From Peristeroidobacter agariperforans (GTDB taxonomy: Bacteria; Pseudomonadota; Gammaproteobacteria; Steroidobacterales; Steroidobacteraceae), in the NCBI RefSeq assembly GCF_004138335.1, contig NZ_RYFW01000003.1:744001-808000 (forward strand): a DNA stretch of 64,000 nt, written 5' to 3'. This document shows, piece after piece, positions 27,913 to 37,738 of the stretch. Made by a program: the position numbers and the translations under genes. Below the pieces are notes generated by a model. That model saw nothing but the letters and a program-made list of their open reading frames with translations. It did not search any database and had not been told where the DNA came from. Each line of letters opens with the position of its first letter. The first letter of the stretch is position 1.

Positions 27913-29676
27913 ATGTCACGATCCGAGCGCGCCTCCAAGGGTTCCATGCCGGATGACGCCTGGCAGACCTACAAGCGCCTGATCGGCTATCTGCGACCTC
28001 ATCGCGGCATGTTTGCGCTCGGCATGGTGGGCGCGATCGTGTTCTCGATCAGCATGGTCAGCTTCACCGCGTTCGCCAAAGTGTTCGGCGACGGCACCTT
28101 CGAGAATCGCGATCCGCGCACCATCGTCTGGCTGCCGCTGGCACTGATCGGTTTGTTCCTGTTGCGTGGCCTCGGCGATTTCACTCAGACCTATTGCATG
28201 GGCTATGTCGGCAGGCACATCGTCAAGCGGCTGCGCGGCCAGGTGTTCGAGCGCATCGTGCATCTGCCCGTGAGTTACTTCGACCGCAACTCGAGCAACG
28301 TGCTGCTGACCAAGCTCACCTACAACACCGAGCAGATCGGCCAGGCGTCGACCGATTCGATATTGATCACGCTGCGCGAGGCGCTGACCATCATCGGCTC
28401 CATCGTGGCGCTGTTTTATTTCAATGCGCGCCTGGCGGCGATTGCGTTGATCATGGGCCCGCTGGTGGCGTGGCTGATCGGCATCATCAACAAGAAATTC
28501 CGTCGCTACAGCCACCGCATCCAGGACTCGATGGGCGATATCACGCGCGTCTCCAAAGAAACATTGGAAGCGCCGCGGGTCATCAAGGTCTACAACGCCG
28601 AGAACTATCAGGCTGCGCAGTTCGAAGGCGTGAACGAGCACAACCGCCGTTCGCACATGCGCCTGGTGCTCACCAAGGGCTTGTCGAATCCGGTGGTGCA
28701 GATGGTGACGGCGACCGGCTCGGCCATCGTGCTGTCCATCGCGATTTCGGATGCGATCAATCAGCGCATGAGCATGGGCGACCTGCTGGCGTTCTTCGTT
28801 GCTCTGGTCGGCATCGCGCAACCGCTGCGCTCGCTGGTGGGTGTGTCCGGACCGTTGCAGCAGGGTATCGCGGCGGGGCAGAGTATTTTCCAGTTGATCG
28901 ATGAGACAGCCGAGCCCGAAGGCGGCAATCTGGTTGCGGAGCGGGTGCGCGGCGATATCGAGTACCAGGATATTTCCTTCACGTACCCGGTCGGCAAGGG
29001 CGCGGCCCTGCACGACGTGAGTCTGAAAGTCGCGGCGGGCGAGGTGGTCGCCATCGTCGGCCGCTCGGGCAGCGGCAAGTCGACGCTGGTGAATTTGTTG
29101 CCGCGTTTCTACGAGCCGGATTCGGGCACGATTCGAGTCGACGGCCACGAGTTGCACGAGTATCAATTGCAGAGTCTGCGCGAGCAGATTGCGGTCGTCA
29201 GCCAGGACGTCGTGCTGTTCAACGATACGATTCGCGCCAATATCGCCTTCGGTCGCAAAGCGTCCGATGAGCAGATCGAGCGGGCCGCTCGAGCCGCGCT
29301 GGTCATGGACTTCGTTCGCGAGCTGCCGGCGGGGCTCGATACGATGGTCGGCGATCGCGGTGTGCTGTTGTCGGGTGGGCAACGGCAGCGAATTTCGATT
29401 GCGCGCGCGTTGTTGAAGAATGCGCCGATCCTGATTCTCGACGAGGCCACATCGGCGCTGGATACCGAGTCGGAGCGCTTCATTCAGGCGGCGCTCGAAG
29501 AGCTCATGCACAACCGCACGACGCTGGTGATCGCGCATCGGCTCTCGACGGTGGAGAAAGCCAGCCGCATTCTGGTCATGGAAGCCGGCCGGATCATCGA
29601 AAGCGGCACGCACGCCGAGCTGATCGCGAAACAAGGACAGTACGCGATGCTGCATGCGATGCAGTTCAATGCATGA
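27913..29676 (+). CDS. msbA: Lipid A export ATP-binding/permease protein MsbA
   Basis: The 587-residue half-size ABC exporter flips lipid A-core across the inner membrane. Six helices occupy residues about 30-320; the nucleotide-binding domain has Walker A GRSGSGKST (near 382), Q-loop VVSQDVVLFNDTIRANIAFG, signature LSGGQRQR (near 486), Walker B ILILDEATSALD and H-loop IAHRLSTV. An upstream TTG at 27841 lies within exbD and is not favoured. Position next to lpxK supports the MsbA call over other exporters. Confidence 0.95.
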   Translation: MSRSERASKGSMPDDAWQTYKRLIGYLRPHRGMFALGMVGAIVFSISMVSFTAFAKVFGDGTFENRDPRTIVWLPLALIGLFLLRGLGDFTQTYCMGYVGRHIVKRLRGQVFERIVHLPVSYFDRNSSNVLLTKLTYNTEQIGQASTDSILITLREALTIIGSIVALFYFNARLAAIALIMGPLVAWLIGIINKKFRRYSHRIQDSMGDITRVSKETLEAPRVIKVYNAENYQAAQFEGVNEHNRRSHMRLVLTKGLSNPVVQMVTATGSAIVLSIAISDAINQRMSMGDLLAFFVALVGIAQPLRSLVGVSGPLQQGIAAGQSIFQLIDETAEPEGGNLVAERVRGDIEYQDISFTYPVGKGAALHDVSLKVAAGEVVAIVGRSGSGKSTLVNLLPRFYEPDSGTIRVDGHELHEYQLQSLREQIAVVSQDVVLFNDTIRANIAFGRKASDEQIERAARAALVMDFVRELPAGLDTMVGDRGVLLSGGQRQRISIARALLKNAPILILDEATSALDTESERFIQAALEELMHNRTTLVIAHRLSTVEKASRILVMEAGRIIESGTHAELIAKQGQYAMLHAMQFNA

Positions 29677-29767
29677 GCGTGGCGCGTCGCCAGGTCTCGA
29701 GCCTTTTGCAGCCATCACTGCGTAAACGTCACAACCTTCGGTGGCGACGGGTGATGGGGCGTTGTTG

Positions 29768-30790
29768 ATGGACGCCTTCCTCCAGCGAGTTTGGTACGAG
29801 CGCCACGCACAGTGGTTCTCGGCGCTGCTCCTGCCGCTATCCTGGTTGTTCGGTGCCGTCGCTGGTGTTCGCCGTGCGGCTTATCGACGCGGCTGGTCTC
29901 AATCGTTCCGCGTGTCACGCCCGGTGATCGTTGTTGGAAACATCACAGTCGGGGGCACTGGCAAGACTCCCATGACGATCTGGCTTGCTGAGCGGCTGCG
30001 GGCTCGCGGTGTGCAGGTTGGCATCGTTCTGCGGGGTTACGGCGGCACGTCTGCGCAGTGGCCTCGCGATGTGACGAGCGAAACTTCGGCCGATGAAGTC
30101 GGCGATGAAGCTGTGCTCCTGGCGCGACGCACGGGTGCATTGGTCGTGGCGGGGCCAGATCGAGTGGCCGCCGCGAAGCGAGCCATCGAGCGCGGCGCTC
30201 AAGTGATTCTCTGCGATGACGGTTTGCAGCACTATCGCCTGGCGCGCGACATCGAGATCGCGGTCATCGACGAGCGGCGCGGCCTGGGGAATCGCCGGCT
30301 GCTGCCGGCCGGGCCGCTGCGCGAGCCGCCGAGTCGTCTGGATAGCGTGGCTCTGAAGGTGCTCACCCGACGCGCACAGTCGCCGTCATCCACTGCGCTT
30401 CCCAACGCAATCGTGACCACACCCGTGCTCGGCGAGGCGGTATCTCTCGGGACCGGCGAGCGCCGGGATTTGCAGAGTTTCGTGGGATCTCGCGTGCACG
30501 CCATTGCCGGCATCGGCAATCCAAAAGCGTTTTTCGACGCGCTGACCGGGCTCGGTCTGACCGTGGATGCGCATCCTTTACCCGACCACGCCCGGCTGAC
30601 CGAAGCGGACATTGCGTTTCCGGATGGCGCGCCAGTGCTAATGACCGAGAAGGATGCAGTAAAATGCCCGCCCGGCGCGGATGCCTCGCGCCTCGCGAAT
30701 TGCTGGGCCGTGCGCCTGGATGTCGCGATCGGCGAGGCGGATGCGCAGGCCATCGATCGTTTGCTCGATCGCCTTCTGGCGGCTCACTAA
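29768..30790 (+). CDS. lpxK: Tetraacyldisaccharide 4'-kinase LpxK
   Basis: This 340-residue membrane-associated kinase phosphorylates the 4' position of the lipid A disaccharide. The P-loop is [14 protein letters not shown] (near residue 56), followed by [20 protein letters not shown] and [15 protein letters not shown]. The start at 29768 places a short membrane-anchoring helix ([16 protein letters not shown]) at the N-terminus, as expected. It lies downstream of msbA with a 91-bp gap and leads into the Trm112-like gene and kdsB. Confidence 0.95.
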   Translation: MDAFLQRVWYERHAQWFSALLLPLSWLFGAVAGVRRAAYRRGWSQSFRVSRPVIVVGNITVGGTGKTPMTIWLAERLRARGVQVGIVLRGYGGTSAQWPRDVTSETSADEVGDEAVLLARRTGALVVAGPDRVAAAKRAIERGAQVILCDDGLQHYRLARDIEIAVIDERRGLGNRRLLPAGPLREPPSRLDSVALKVLTRRAQSPSSTALPNAIVTTPVLGEAVSLGTGERRDLQSFVGSRVHAIAGIGNPKAFFDALTGLGLTVDAHPLPDHARLTEADIAFPDGAPVLMTEKDAVKCPPGADASRLANCWAVRLDVAIGEADAQAIDRLLDRLLAAH

Positions 30791-30806
30791 TTTCAATGGA
30801 GCGTCC

Positions 30807-30995
30807 ATGGACTCCAAATTGCTCGACATTCTCGCCTGTCCGCTCTGCAAGGGCCCTTTGCAGTATGCGAAGGCGCAGCAGCTGCTGATCTGCCGTGCCG
30901 ATCGGCTTGCTTATCCGATTCGCGACGGCATACCCGTCATGCTCGAAGACGAGGCTCGCACGCTCGAGCCGATGGATCCGTTGCTGAAGGATTGA
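30807..30995 (+). CDS. Trm112/YcaR-family small protein
   Basis: This 62-residue protein starts [18 protein letters not shown]. The first two zinc-type cysteines (ACPLC) are present, but the second pair is reduced to [20 protein letters not shown], as in bacterial YcaR. In this position, between lpxK and kdsB, the gene is strongly conserved in gammaproteobacteria. In archaea and eukaryotes Trm112 activates methyltransferases; the role of the bacterial protein is unclear. The kdsB start follows by one base. Confidence 0.93.
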   Translation: MDSKLLDILACPLCKGPLQYAKAQQLLICRADRLAYPIRDGIPVMLEDEARTLEPMDPLLKD

Positions 30996-30996
30996 T

Positions 30997-31767
30997 GTGA
31001 CATTCAAAGTCGTCATTCCGGCGCGCTACGCGTCGGCGCGCTTGCCGGCGAAGCCGCTGCTCGATATCGGCGGCCGGCCGATGATTCAGTGGGTGATCTC
31101 GGCTGCGGCACAGAGCGGGGCTGACGAAGTGCTCGTCGCCACGGATGACGAGCGCATTGCCGCTGCGGCCATCGATCCTGGTACGCAAAAGTCGATCGCG
31201 GTGATGACCCGCGCCGACCATCTTTCAGGGACCGATCGTATCGCCGAAGTTGCCAGTCAGCGCGGCTGGGATAAACGAACCATCGTCGTGAACGTGCAAG
31301 GCGACGAACCTTTGTTGCCGCCGGCGTTGGTGGGGCAGGTGGCGGGTCTGCTCGAACGGCACGCCGATGCCCACATCGCGACGCTGTCGACGCCGATCAA
31401 CAGCCTGCACGAATTCCTCGATCCCAATGTCGTAAAGGTCGTGACGGACCAGGACGGCGCCGCGCTGTATTTCAGCCGTGCGCCGATTCCATGGAATCGC
31501 GACGGAGCGCTGCAAGGATTGACGAGCCAGGTGAGCTTCGCGGGCGCACAGCGTCACTTGGGCATCTATGCCTATCGCGTCGAAGCTTTACAGCGAGTCA
31601 CGGCGTTGTCGCCAGCGGAACTCGAGCTCACAGAGAAGCTGGAGCAACTGCGGGCGTTACAAGCTGGAATGAAGCTGGTCGTCGCTGTGGCTGCTGTGCC
31701 GCCGCCCACGGGCGTGGACACCGAGAGCGATCTCATCCGAGTGCGCGCGGTGCTCGGCGCAAGCTGA
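30997..31767 (+). CDS. kdsB: 3-deoxy-manno-octulosonate cytidylyltransferase
   Basis: KdsB (256 residues) activates Kdo with CTP to give CMP-Kdo for the lipopolysaccharide inner core. The N-terminus VVIPARYASARLPAKPLLDIGGRPMIQWV is the nucleotide-binding signature; VNVQGDEPLLPP and YFSRAPIPW are also conserved, and LGIYAYR and ELTEKLEQLRAL complete the fold. The start is GTG at 30997; an ATG two bases earlier is immediately followed by a stop and cannot serve. Confidence 0.97.
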   Translation: MTFKVVIPARYASARLPAKPLLDIGGRPMIQWVISAAAQSGADEVLVATDDERIAAAAIDPGTQKSIAVMTRADHLSGTDRIAEVASQRGWDKRTIVVNVQGDEPLLPPALVGQVAGLLERHADAHIATLSTPINSLHEFLDPNVVKVVTDQDGAALYFSRAPIPWNRDGALQGLTSQVSFAGAQRHLGIYAYRVEALQRVTALSPAELELTEKLEQLRALQAGMKLVVAVAAVPPPTGVDTESDLIRVRAVLGAS

Positions 31768-31769
31768 TA

Positions 31770-31961
31770 TCAGGATCCGGGGCGCCCGTCGCTCACCCTG
31801 GTGAGCTCGGAGTGATGGGCGGTCTCGAGCACATCGCTGTCCCAGCGGATCAGTAGATAACCCAGGTCCATCAGTTTCAGGACCGTACCGTCGGGAAATT
31901 CAGGGCGGCGCGCTGCGCGAACGCGATCGCCCTCCGCGAAGTAATGCGCTGACTTCGGCAT
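31770..31961 (-). CDS. Small KOW-like hypothetical protein
   Basis: This 63-residue ORF is convergent with kdsB. The sequence contains AEGDRVRAARRPEFPDGTV and LLIRWDSDVLETAHHSELTRV, which looks like a small SH3/KOW-type beta barrel: a basic GDRVR strand, then GTV and a hydrophobic strand. The ribosome binding site is weak. I favour a real gene because of the ordered, non-repetitive composition and the otherwise empty 400-bp gap. No function can be given. Confidence 0.55.
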   Translation of the reverse strand: MPKSAHYFAEGDRVRAARRPEFPDGTVLKLMDLGYLLIRWDSDVLETAHHSELTRVSDGRPGS

Positions 31962-32165
31962 GAGTGGCCGTGGTATGGCCGTCCTCGGCCGATGTCACTG
32001 CTCTTGTACGCACGCACCCCATGAACGCCCATTCGCATTTCCGACTAGGGCGCCGGCGCTGCACGCCATCAGCAAAGCGCTGAATGGCGACATTCGTACC
32101 CGGGTATGGACGCGATTACAATGGTTCGTACCGTAGCGCCACCGTCGAGGGCCACACCGGGCCGC

Positions 32166-32660
32166 ATGATCATGGGAACACGCAGCGTCAAGCGCATCCT
32201 GTTTATTTGCATGGGAAACATTTGCCGGTCGCCATCCGCGGAAGGCGTGTTTCGCCATGTATTGGCGACCCACGCACCGGACCTGCAGATCGAAATCGAT
32301 TCCGCGGGCACGCACGATTATCACATCGGCGCTCCGCCGGACCGGCGCTCGATCGAAGCGGCCCGGCGCCGGGGCATCGATCTTACGTCGCTACGCGCGC
32401 GCATGGTCTCGGCCGAAGATTTCGATCGCTACGATCTCATTCTGGCGATGGATGAGGAGAATCTGCAGGAGCTGCGCCGTCGCGCGCCGGCGATTCATCA
32501 CGAGCGTATTCGTTTGATGATGGAATACGCGCCGCACGCGCCATCCCGCTTCGTGCCCGATCCATACTACGGTGGCGCACAGGGCTTCGAGGAAGTGTTG
32601 GATCTGCTGGAAGAAGCCGCGCAGGGCCTGTTGGCCGAGCTGCGCACGATGCGCCGCTAA
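32166..32660 (+). CDS. Low-molecular-weight protein-tyrosine phosphatase
   Basis: This phosphatase of about 164 residues has the signature ILFICMGNICRSPSAEG, the CX5R loop, near the N-terminus, and the general-acid Asp in VPDPYYGGAQGFEEVLDLLE near the C-terminus. Such enzymes dephosphorylate tyrosine kinases of exopolysaccharide systems or small molecules; the target here is unknown. The start may be ATG 32166 or 32172. A TACAAT -10-like hexamer at 32117-32122 argues against the farther upstream ATG at 32106. Confidence 0.92.
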   Translation: MIMGTRSVKRILFICMGNICRSPSAEGVFRHVLATHAPDLQIEIDSAGTHDYHIGAPPDRRSIEAARRRGIDLTSLRARMVSAEDFDRYDLILAMDEENLQELRRRAPAIHHERIRLMMEYAPHAPSRFVPDPYYGGAQGFEEVLDLLEEAAQGLLAELRTMRR

Positions 32661-32684
32661 TACAAATCAAAAGCGCCGGCCAAT

Positions 32685-32714
32685 AAAAAAGGCTGGCGGT
32701 CTCCCGCCAGCCTT
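32685..32714 (-). terminator. Intrinsic terminator of rne
   Basis: An 11-bp stem AAGGCTGGCGG/CCGCCAGCCTT has a 4-nt loop. On the minus strand it is followed by a run of T residues. It lies 20 bp past the rne stop codon. Confidence 0.85.
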
Positions 32715-32733
32715 CTAATCGAACGACGCTCGA

Positions 32734-35460
32734 TTATTCGTCGCGACGCGTGCCGCCCGAACCGCCCCACGAGCTGCTGCTGCTCGACGGCGATGAGCTC
32801 CACACAGTGTATTTCTCACTACCGCTCGACGCTGCGGCCGGCGCGTGAGACTCGGACTCGCGAGGCTTTGGTTCGGGAGCAGGGGATGACTCGCTCGAAT
32901 GCTCACGAGGCGCGTGTTCGCGAGGAGCTTCGGAACGAGGCGCCTCAGAGCGAGGTGCGTGTTCGCGAGGCGCCTCCGAACGAGGCGCATGCTCGTGCGC
33001 AGCTTCGGAACGCGGGGCTTCGGCACGAGGGGGCTCGGAGCGCGGCTGCGATTCGGAGCGGCTGGGTGTGCCGCTGCTGAAGTCGCTGCTACCGCCCGAA
33101 CTCGATTCACGAGGCGCGGACGGAGCATGGTCACCCGACCCGCTGTCCTGGGTGTGGCCTTCGTCACCGTGGCCGCTGCCCTGGGCTTGGCCTTCGCCGC
33201 CACCCTGGCCGCCGCCAACGTCATCGCCACCGCGACCACGACCGCGACGACGACGGCCACGACGACCGCGTCCGCCGCGCTCGCCGCGTTCACCGCGTTC
33301 ACCTCTCTCTCCACGCTCGCCAGAGCGCTGAGCATCACCACCCGGAGCGGCGCCGGCTGCTGCCGGAGCTGCACCTTCAGCCGATGCAGCGGCTGCCGGA
33401 GGGGCGGGCGCGCGCTGAGGCTGTTGCTGACGTTGTTGTTGCTGCTGTTGCCGACCTTCGCTGCGGCCGCCTTCGGCGCCGTGCGGCTTGCGATCCTGGC
33501 GCTGTTGATGACCGTCGCGACGAGCTTCTTGCGCCGGCTTGTCAGAGCGCTGTTCCTGCTTGCCGCCGCGATCTCGGTCACGATCACGCGAGCCACGGCC
33601 CTGACGATCGCGATCACCGCCACGGTCACGACCATGACGATCACGATCGCGGCGATGCCCGCCGTCGGAGCGAGCGCGCGAGCTATCACGACGCACCGGT
33701 TCCGGCGCAGGCGCGGGCGCCGCGCCCGTGCCCGTGCCCGTGCCAAAGAAGAAGCGCCACAGCTTCACGAAGATGCCGATCTGCTCGACCGGCTCGGGCT
33801 TCGGCGGTGGGGCAATGGTTGTTTCCATCGCGATGGTCGGCGGCGGGGGAATCGACGGAACCGTCGAAGTCACGACTGCCGGTTGAGCCGCGGCGGCGCG
33901 CTCTTCGCGCTTGGCGACCTCTTCGGCGGAGGGCTGCGGAGCGACTGGAATCTGATGACTGATTGCCGAATTCTCCGGCAGACCCGCTTCGTCATCGCGC
34001 ACGCGACGGATTTCGTACGCGGGCGTCTCCATGTACTTGTTCGGCACCATCACCACTTGCACGGCGCTCTTGTGCTCGATGTTGTTGAGCCACTCGCGTT
34101 TCTCGTTCATGAGATACGTGGCGACTTCCACCGGCAGCTGGGCAATGACTTTGACGGTGCGGTCCTTGCGCGCTTCTTCGCCGATCAAGCGCAGCAGGGC
34201 CAGGGCCAGCGAGTCGACACTGCGAATCGAGCCCATGCCGTTGCAGCGGGGGCAGTTGATGCTCGCGGACTCGCCGATCGACGGACGCAGACGCTGCCGC
34301 GACAGCTCCAGCAAGCCGAAACGCGAGATCCGGCCGATCTGGATGCGGGCGCGATCCTGTTTCACGGCGTCGCGCAGGCGATCTTCGACGGCGCGCTGAT
34401 TCTTCTGCGACTCCATATCGATGAAGTCGATGACGATCAGGCCGCCGAGGTCGCGCAGGCGCAGCTGACGCGCAATTTCATCTGCGGCTTCGAGGTTGGT
34501 GTTGAGCGCGGTGGTTTCGATATCGCCGCCGCGGGTCGCACGCGCGGAGTTGATGTCGATGGACACCAGCGCTTCGGTCGGGTCGATGACGATGGAGCCG
34601 CCCGAGGGCAGGTTGACCTTGTGAGAGTGCGCCGACTCGATCTGGTTCTCGATCTGGAAGCGCGTGAACAGCGGTACGCTGTCTTCGTAGAACTTCAGCT
34701 TGCGCAGGCCGGCAGGCATGAAGCGCTGCATGTACTGCTGCGCTTCGGTGTAGATCTCCTGGTTGTCGATCAGGATCTCGCCGATGTCATCGGACAGGTA
34801 GTCGCGCAGCGCGCGAATGATGGCTTTGGATTCCTGGTAAATCAGGAACGGCGCGGCTTTGCCTTCGGCGGCCCCGGCCACTGCATTCCAGACTTCCTTC
34901 AGGTTATCCAAATCCCATTGCAGCTCTTCGGCGGAGCGGCCGACGCCGGCGGTGCGCACGATGGCGCCCATGCCGTCGGGAATTTGTACCTGGTCGAGGG
35001 CTTCGCGCAGCTGCTCGCGATCTTCACCTTCGATTCGACGCGACACGCCACCGGCGCGGGCGTTGTTCGGCATCAGCACCAGGAAGCGGCCGGCGAGGCT
35101 GATGAAAGTGGTGAGCGCGGCGCCTTTGTTGCCGCGTTCTTCTTTTTCGACCTGGACGATGACTTCCTGGCCTTCGTTCAACAGGTCGCGGATGTTGCCG
35201 CGGCCGCCCGGCGACTGGCCGTCCTTGAAATATTCCTTCGAGACTTCCTTCAGCGGCAGAAAGCCATGGCGCTCCGCGCCGTAGTCGACAAAGCAGGCTT
35301 CCAGGCTGGGCTCGACGCGGGTGATGCGTCCTTTATAAACGTTGGCTTTTTTCTGTTCCCGTGACGGGACTTCTACATCCAGGTCGTATATTCGTTGTCC
35401 ATCAACCAGTGCTACGCGCAACTCCTCTTCCTGAGTCGCGTTGACTAACATTCTCTTCAT
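32734..35460 (-). CDS. rne: Ribonuclease E
   Basis: The 908-residue endoribonuclease is the core of the RNA degradosome. The N-terminal catalytic half has an S1 domain ([25 protein letters not shown]), an RNase H-like/5'-sensor region, the DNase-like site [11 protein letters not shown] with [11 protein letters not shown], and the zinc link CPRCNGMG. A hydrophobic amphipathic segment ([12 protein letters not shown], near residue 570) probably anchors it to the membrane. The C-terminal half is disordered: Arg/Asp-rich, Gln-rich, Gly/Arg-rich, then tandem APRSEA/APREHA units. A long leader upstream suits autoregulation. Confidence 0.97.
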   Translation of the reverse strand: MKRMLVNATQEEELRVALVDGQRIYDLDVEVPSREQKKANVYKGRITRVEPSLEACFVDYGAERHGFLPLKEVSKEYFKDGQSPGGRGNIRDLLNEGQEVIVQVEKEERGNKGAALTTFISLAGRFLVLMPNNARAGGVSRRIEGEDREQLREALDQVQIPDGMGAIVRTAGVGRSAEELQWDLDNLKEVWNAVAGAAEGKAAPFLIYQESKAIIRALRDYLSDDIGEILIDNQEIYTEAQQYMQRFMPAGLRKLKFYEDSVPLFTRFQIENQIESAHSHKVNLPSGGSIVIDPTEALVSIDINSARATRGGDIETTALNTNLEAADEIARQLRLRDLGGLIVIDFIDMESQKNQRAVEDRLRDAVKQDRARIQIGRISRFGLLELSRQRLRPSIGESASINCPRCNGMGSIRSVDSLALALLRLIGEEARKDRTVKVIAQLPVEVATYLMNEKREWLNNIEHKSAVQVVMVPNKYMETPAYEIRRVRDDEAGLPENSAISHQIPVAPQPSAEEVAKREERAAAAQPAVVTSTVPSIPPPPTIAMETTIAPPPKPEPVEQIGIFVKLWRFFFGTGTGTGAAPAPAPEPVRRDSSRARSDGGHRRDRDRHGRDRGGDRDRQGRGSRDRDRDRGGKQEQRSDKPAQEARRDGHQQRQDRKPHGAEGGRSEGRQQQQQQRQQQPQRAPAPPAAAASAEGAAPAAAGAAPGGDAQRSGERGERGERGERGERGGRGRRGRRRRGRGRGGDDVGGGQGGGEGQAQGSGHGDEGHTQDSGSGDHAPSAPRESSSGGSSDFSSGTPSRSESQPRSEPPRAEAPRSEAAHEHAPRSEAPREHAPRSEAPRSEAPREHAPREHSSESSPAPEPKPRESESHAPAAASSGSEKYTVWSSSPSSSSSSWGGSGGTRRDE
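32860..33010 (-). repeat. Tandem short repeats in the rne 3' coding region
   Basis: Direct repeats encode alternating APRSEA and APREHA units in the RNase E C-terminal scaffold. Unit length is about 18 bp, with variation between copies; such a stretch could change length by slippage. Confidence 0.65.
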
Positions 35461-35931
35461 GAGGCCCTTCTAAGGATTCAAGGGCCGGGCGAGCACGCAC
35501 GGCGGGCGCGAGCCATAAAGGCAGGGAGGAGCGATCGGGGAATGTCTTCATCCGATGTTGCCTGCGCGGACCCCTGGTGTAATACCGGGAAGATCCGGCG
35601 CGTTTTTTATCCTGTCGCTTTGGCGTCCCGCTCGTAGGCGCTGCGTCGACCCGGAATACGAGGTGCGTCATTCCGGCATCGCCGTTCGCGCGGCCGAGCG
35701 ATGGTCTGCGACCCTGACAGGTCTGAGCAGAACCAACTAAGATGCGGCGCCCTTCGGAGCGAAGCCACTAGAGTGCCGCGTATCGGTGCGCGAGCGTCGC
35801 TCGACTGATCGGTGTCTAAGATCTGTGTCTGGACGCGCACGAACCTGAAATCGTCGCGGAACATATCACAGGGCTATCGTCCAATCAATGGTCAATCAAT
35901 AAGTTACGAGCGCTTCTCAAGTCTGCCCCGC
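35461..35931. other. Divergent rne-rluC intergenic region
   Basis: This 471-bp stretch holds the 5' leader of rne (minus) and the region upstream of rluC (plus). The rne start has a GAAGGG site. I see a short T run (about 35601-35606) after a weak CCGG hairpin, but no convincing terminator and no clear promoter hexamers. A long rne leader is expected because RNase E controls its own mRNA through the 5' UTR in other gammaproteobacteria. No gene is supported here. Confidence 0.5.
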
Positions 35932-36960
35932 ATGCCTCGCACCGCCCCCCCGAAATCACCCGACACAAATTCTCCCTCCCAGTCATCAACTAGGGCCGGT
36001 CAAGGGGTTGGCGTTAGCTATGTGGAGGCTGGGGAGGGCGATGCCGGACAACGCATCGACAACTTCCTCAGCCGCATCCTCAAGGACGTGCCGCGGAGCT
36101 TGATTTATCGGATCTTGCGCACGGGCGAGGTGCGGGTGAACGGCAAGCGCGCGAAGCCCGAAACGCGGCTCGCCGAGGGCGATCGGGTTCGATTGCCTCC
36201 CCTGCAGCGAAAGACCGAGGAGCAGCGGGCGGCCGAACGCAGCGCGCCTTCGCGGTCACTGCGCGAATTCGTCGCGGGCGCCATCATTCATGAGGATCGC
36301 GACCTGATCGTCGTTAATAAGCCGGCCGGCGTGGCCGTTCACGGTGGGAGCGGGTTGAGCGCGGGCGTGATCGAGGCGCTGCGTGCCGCGCATCCCGAGC
36401 TGAAGGAGCTCGAACTGGTGCACCGGCTGGATCGGGATACCAGCGGCGTGCTCATGATCGCCAAGCGCCGGGCCGTGCTTCGCGAGCTGCACGCTCTATT
36501 AAGAGAGCGCGACATGGAAAAGCGCTATCTCGCGCTGGTCGTCGGGCGCTGGCCGTTCGGCTCCAAGACCATCGATCTGCCGTTGAAGACCAATCTGAAG
36601 CAGGGCGGCGAGCGAGTGGTGCGCGTGCATGCGGACGGCCAGCAGGCGATCACGACCTTCAAGCCGATCCAGCATTTCGGCAAGCTGGCGACGCTGTTGG
36701 ATATCTCTCTGGGTACGGGCCGCACGCATCAAATACGTGTGCACGCGGCGCATGCCGGGTATCCGATCGCGGGCGACGAGAAATACGGCGACCGCGAGCG
36801 GGATGCGAAGCTGAAGCCGTTTGGCTTGCAGCGCATGTTCCTGCACGCGCAGTCGCTGAGCTTCGAGCGCAAGGGCGCAAAGCCCTTCACCGTGAGCGCG
36901 CCGCCACCGCCTGACTGGCAGGCGGTGATCGACAAGCTCAAGGAGGAGTTCAGCCGTTAG
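35932..36960 (+). CDS. rluC: 23S rRNA pseudouridine synthase RluC
   Basis: The enzyme (342 residues) makes pseudouridines in 23S rRNA (positions 955, 2504 and 2580 in E. coli). An S4 RNA-binding domain (IDNFLSRILKDVPRSLIYRILRTGEVRVNGKR) precedes the synthase domain with the catalytic Asp in VHRLDRDTSGVLMIAKR. The first 26 residues are Pro/Ser-rich and variable. I use ATG 35932; the frame is open further upstream but lacks homology. rne divergent from rluC is the conserved gammaproteobacterial arrangement. Confidence 0.95.
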   Translation: MPRTAPPKSPDTNSPSQSSTRAGQGVGVSYVEAGEGDAGQRIDNFLSRILKDVPRSLIYRILRTGEVRVNGKRAKPETRLAEGDRVRLPPLQRKTEEQRAAERSAPSRSLREFVAGAIIHEDRDLIVVNKPAGVAVHGGSGLSAGVIEALRAAHPELKELELVHRLDRDTSGVLMIAKRRAVLRELHALLRERDMEKRYLALVVGRWPFGSKTIDLPLKTNLKQGGERVVRVHADGQQAITTFKPIQHFGKLATLLDISLGTGRTHQIRVHAAHAGYPIAGDEKYGDRERDAKLKPFGLQRMFLHAQSLSFERKGAKPFTVSAPPPPDWQAVIDKLKEEFSR

Positions 36961-36980
36961 GGGTCGGGGTTTGTTCTTGC

Positions 36981-36998
36981 CAGCCGCCAACGGCTGAC
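36981..36998. repeat. Intergenic GTTGGCGG-type repeat copy with dyad
   Basis: CAGCCGCCAACGGCTGAC lies between the convergent ends of rluC and maf. It contains an inverted CAGCCG/CGGCTG pair and resembles the repeats near 5172, 11471 and 20061. Confidence 0.35.
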
Positions 36999-37604
36999 TT
37001 AAGGCAGATCGAAGCCGTTTCGGCGCAACGCGCCGGCCAGCCAGATCAGCGGCAGGCCGATCAGCGCCGTCGGATCCTGCGACTCGATGCGGTTGAACAG
37101 GGCCACGCCCAAGGATTCCACCTTGAAACCGCCCGCGCAGTCGTATGGCTTGTCCCGCATGACATAGCGTTTGATCTCGTCCTCGTTGAGCTGGCGGAAA
37201 TGCACGGTCGTCAGGTCGACATGGCCTTCGTTGCTGGGCCCGTTGGTATTGATGACGTGCACGGCAGTGTGGAACACCACCCGCTGGCTGCTGAGCGACT
37301 TCAGCTGGGCCACGGCGCGCTCCCCCGACCCCGGTTTGCCAAGGACATCCCGGCCACACAGCGCCAGCTGGTCCGAGCCGATGATCAGGCTGTTGGTGTG
37401 CCGGCGGGCGACCGCCTCGGCCTTGGCCCGGGCCAGGCGCTGAACAAGGTCCACGGCCGACTCGCCGGGGAGCGGCTCCTCATCGACATTGGATGCCGCG
37501 ACCGTGAACGGAATTCCCAGCCGATCCAGCAGTTGGCGTCGATAGGTGGAGGTGGATGCGAGCACCAGCCTCAGGCCGTTGGAGGGGGCTGCCGGGGGGC
37601 TCAT
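36999..37604 (-). CDS. Maf-family nucleoside triphosphate pyrophosphatase (YceF-like)
   Basis: This 201-residue Maf-like protein hydrolyses modified or non-canonical nucleotides to monophosphates; the YceF branch prefers 7-methyl-GTP. The fingerprint LVLASTSTYRRQLLDRLGIPF, the catalytic segment IIGSDQLA and YDCAGGFKVE are all present. The start at 37604 is supported by AGGA upstream; the open frame continues without homology. Its place opposite yceD-rpmF-plsX matches the E. coli yceF-yceD arrangement and favours the YceF subtype. Confidence 0.92.
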   Translation of the reverse strand: MSPPAAPSNGLRLVLASTSTYRRQLLDRLGIPFTVAASNVDEEPLPGESAVDLVQRLARAKAEAVARRHTNSLIIGSDQLALCGRDVLGKPGSGERAVAQLKSLSSQRVVFHTAVHVINTNGPSNEGHVDLTTVHFRQLNEDEIKRYVMRDKPYDCAGGFKVESLGVALFNRIESQDPTALIGLPLIWLAGALRRNGFDLP

Positions 37605-37700
37605 GGGCGATCCTGGGGCCGCACCAGGGCGGCGTCTAGGCACCCAGCCGCAGGCTGGATTACAAGCTGTGAGAAAACAAACATTTACGCCTTTCTTTTT

Positions 37701-37729
37701 TTGACACCATGGGGGGTCGCCGCTAGTAT
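37701..37729 (+). promoter_or_regulatory. Sigma-70 promoter for the yceD-rpmF-plsX operon
   Basis: A perfect TTGACA (37701-37706) is followed after 17 bp by TAGTAT (37724-37729). Transcription would begin about seven bases further, at or within 3 bases of the yceD ATG at 37739. Confidence 0.7.
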
Positions 37730-37738
37730 ACGCGCCCC

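Noticed and set aside
32899-35364. 821-codon open frame on the plus strand antisense to rne
   Set aside because: It is a product of the GC-rich, repetitive rne coding strand; the sequence is low-complexity Ala/Arg with no domain, whereas rne in the other frame is unmistakable.
35586-35606. CCGG hairpin followed by TTTTTT as a terminator in the rne-rluC gap
   Set aside because: Only four base pairs, and no plus-strand gene lies upstream for it to terminate.
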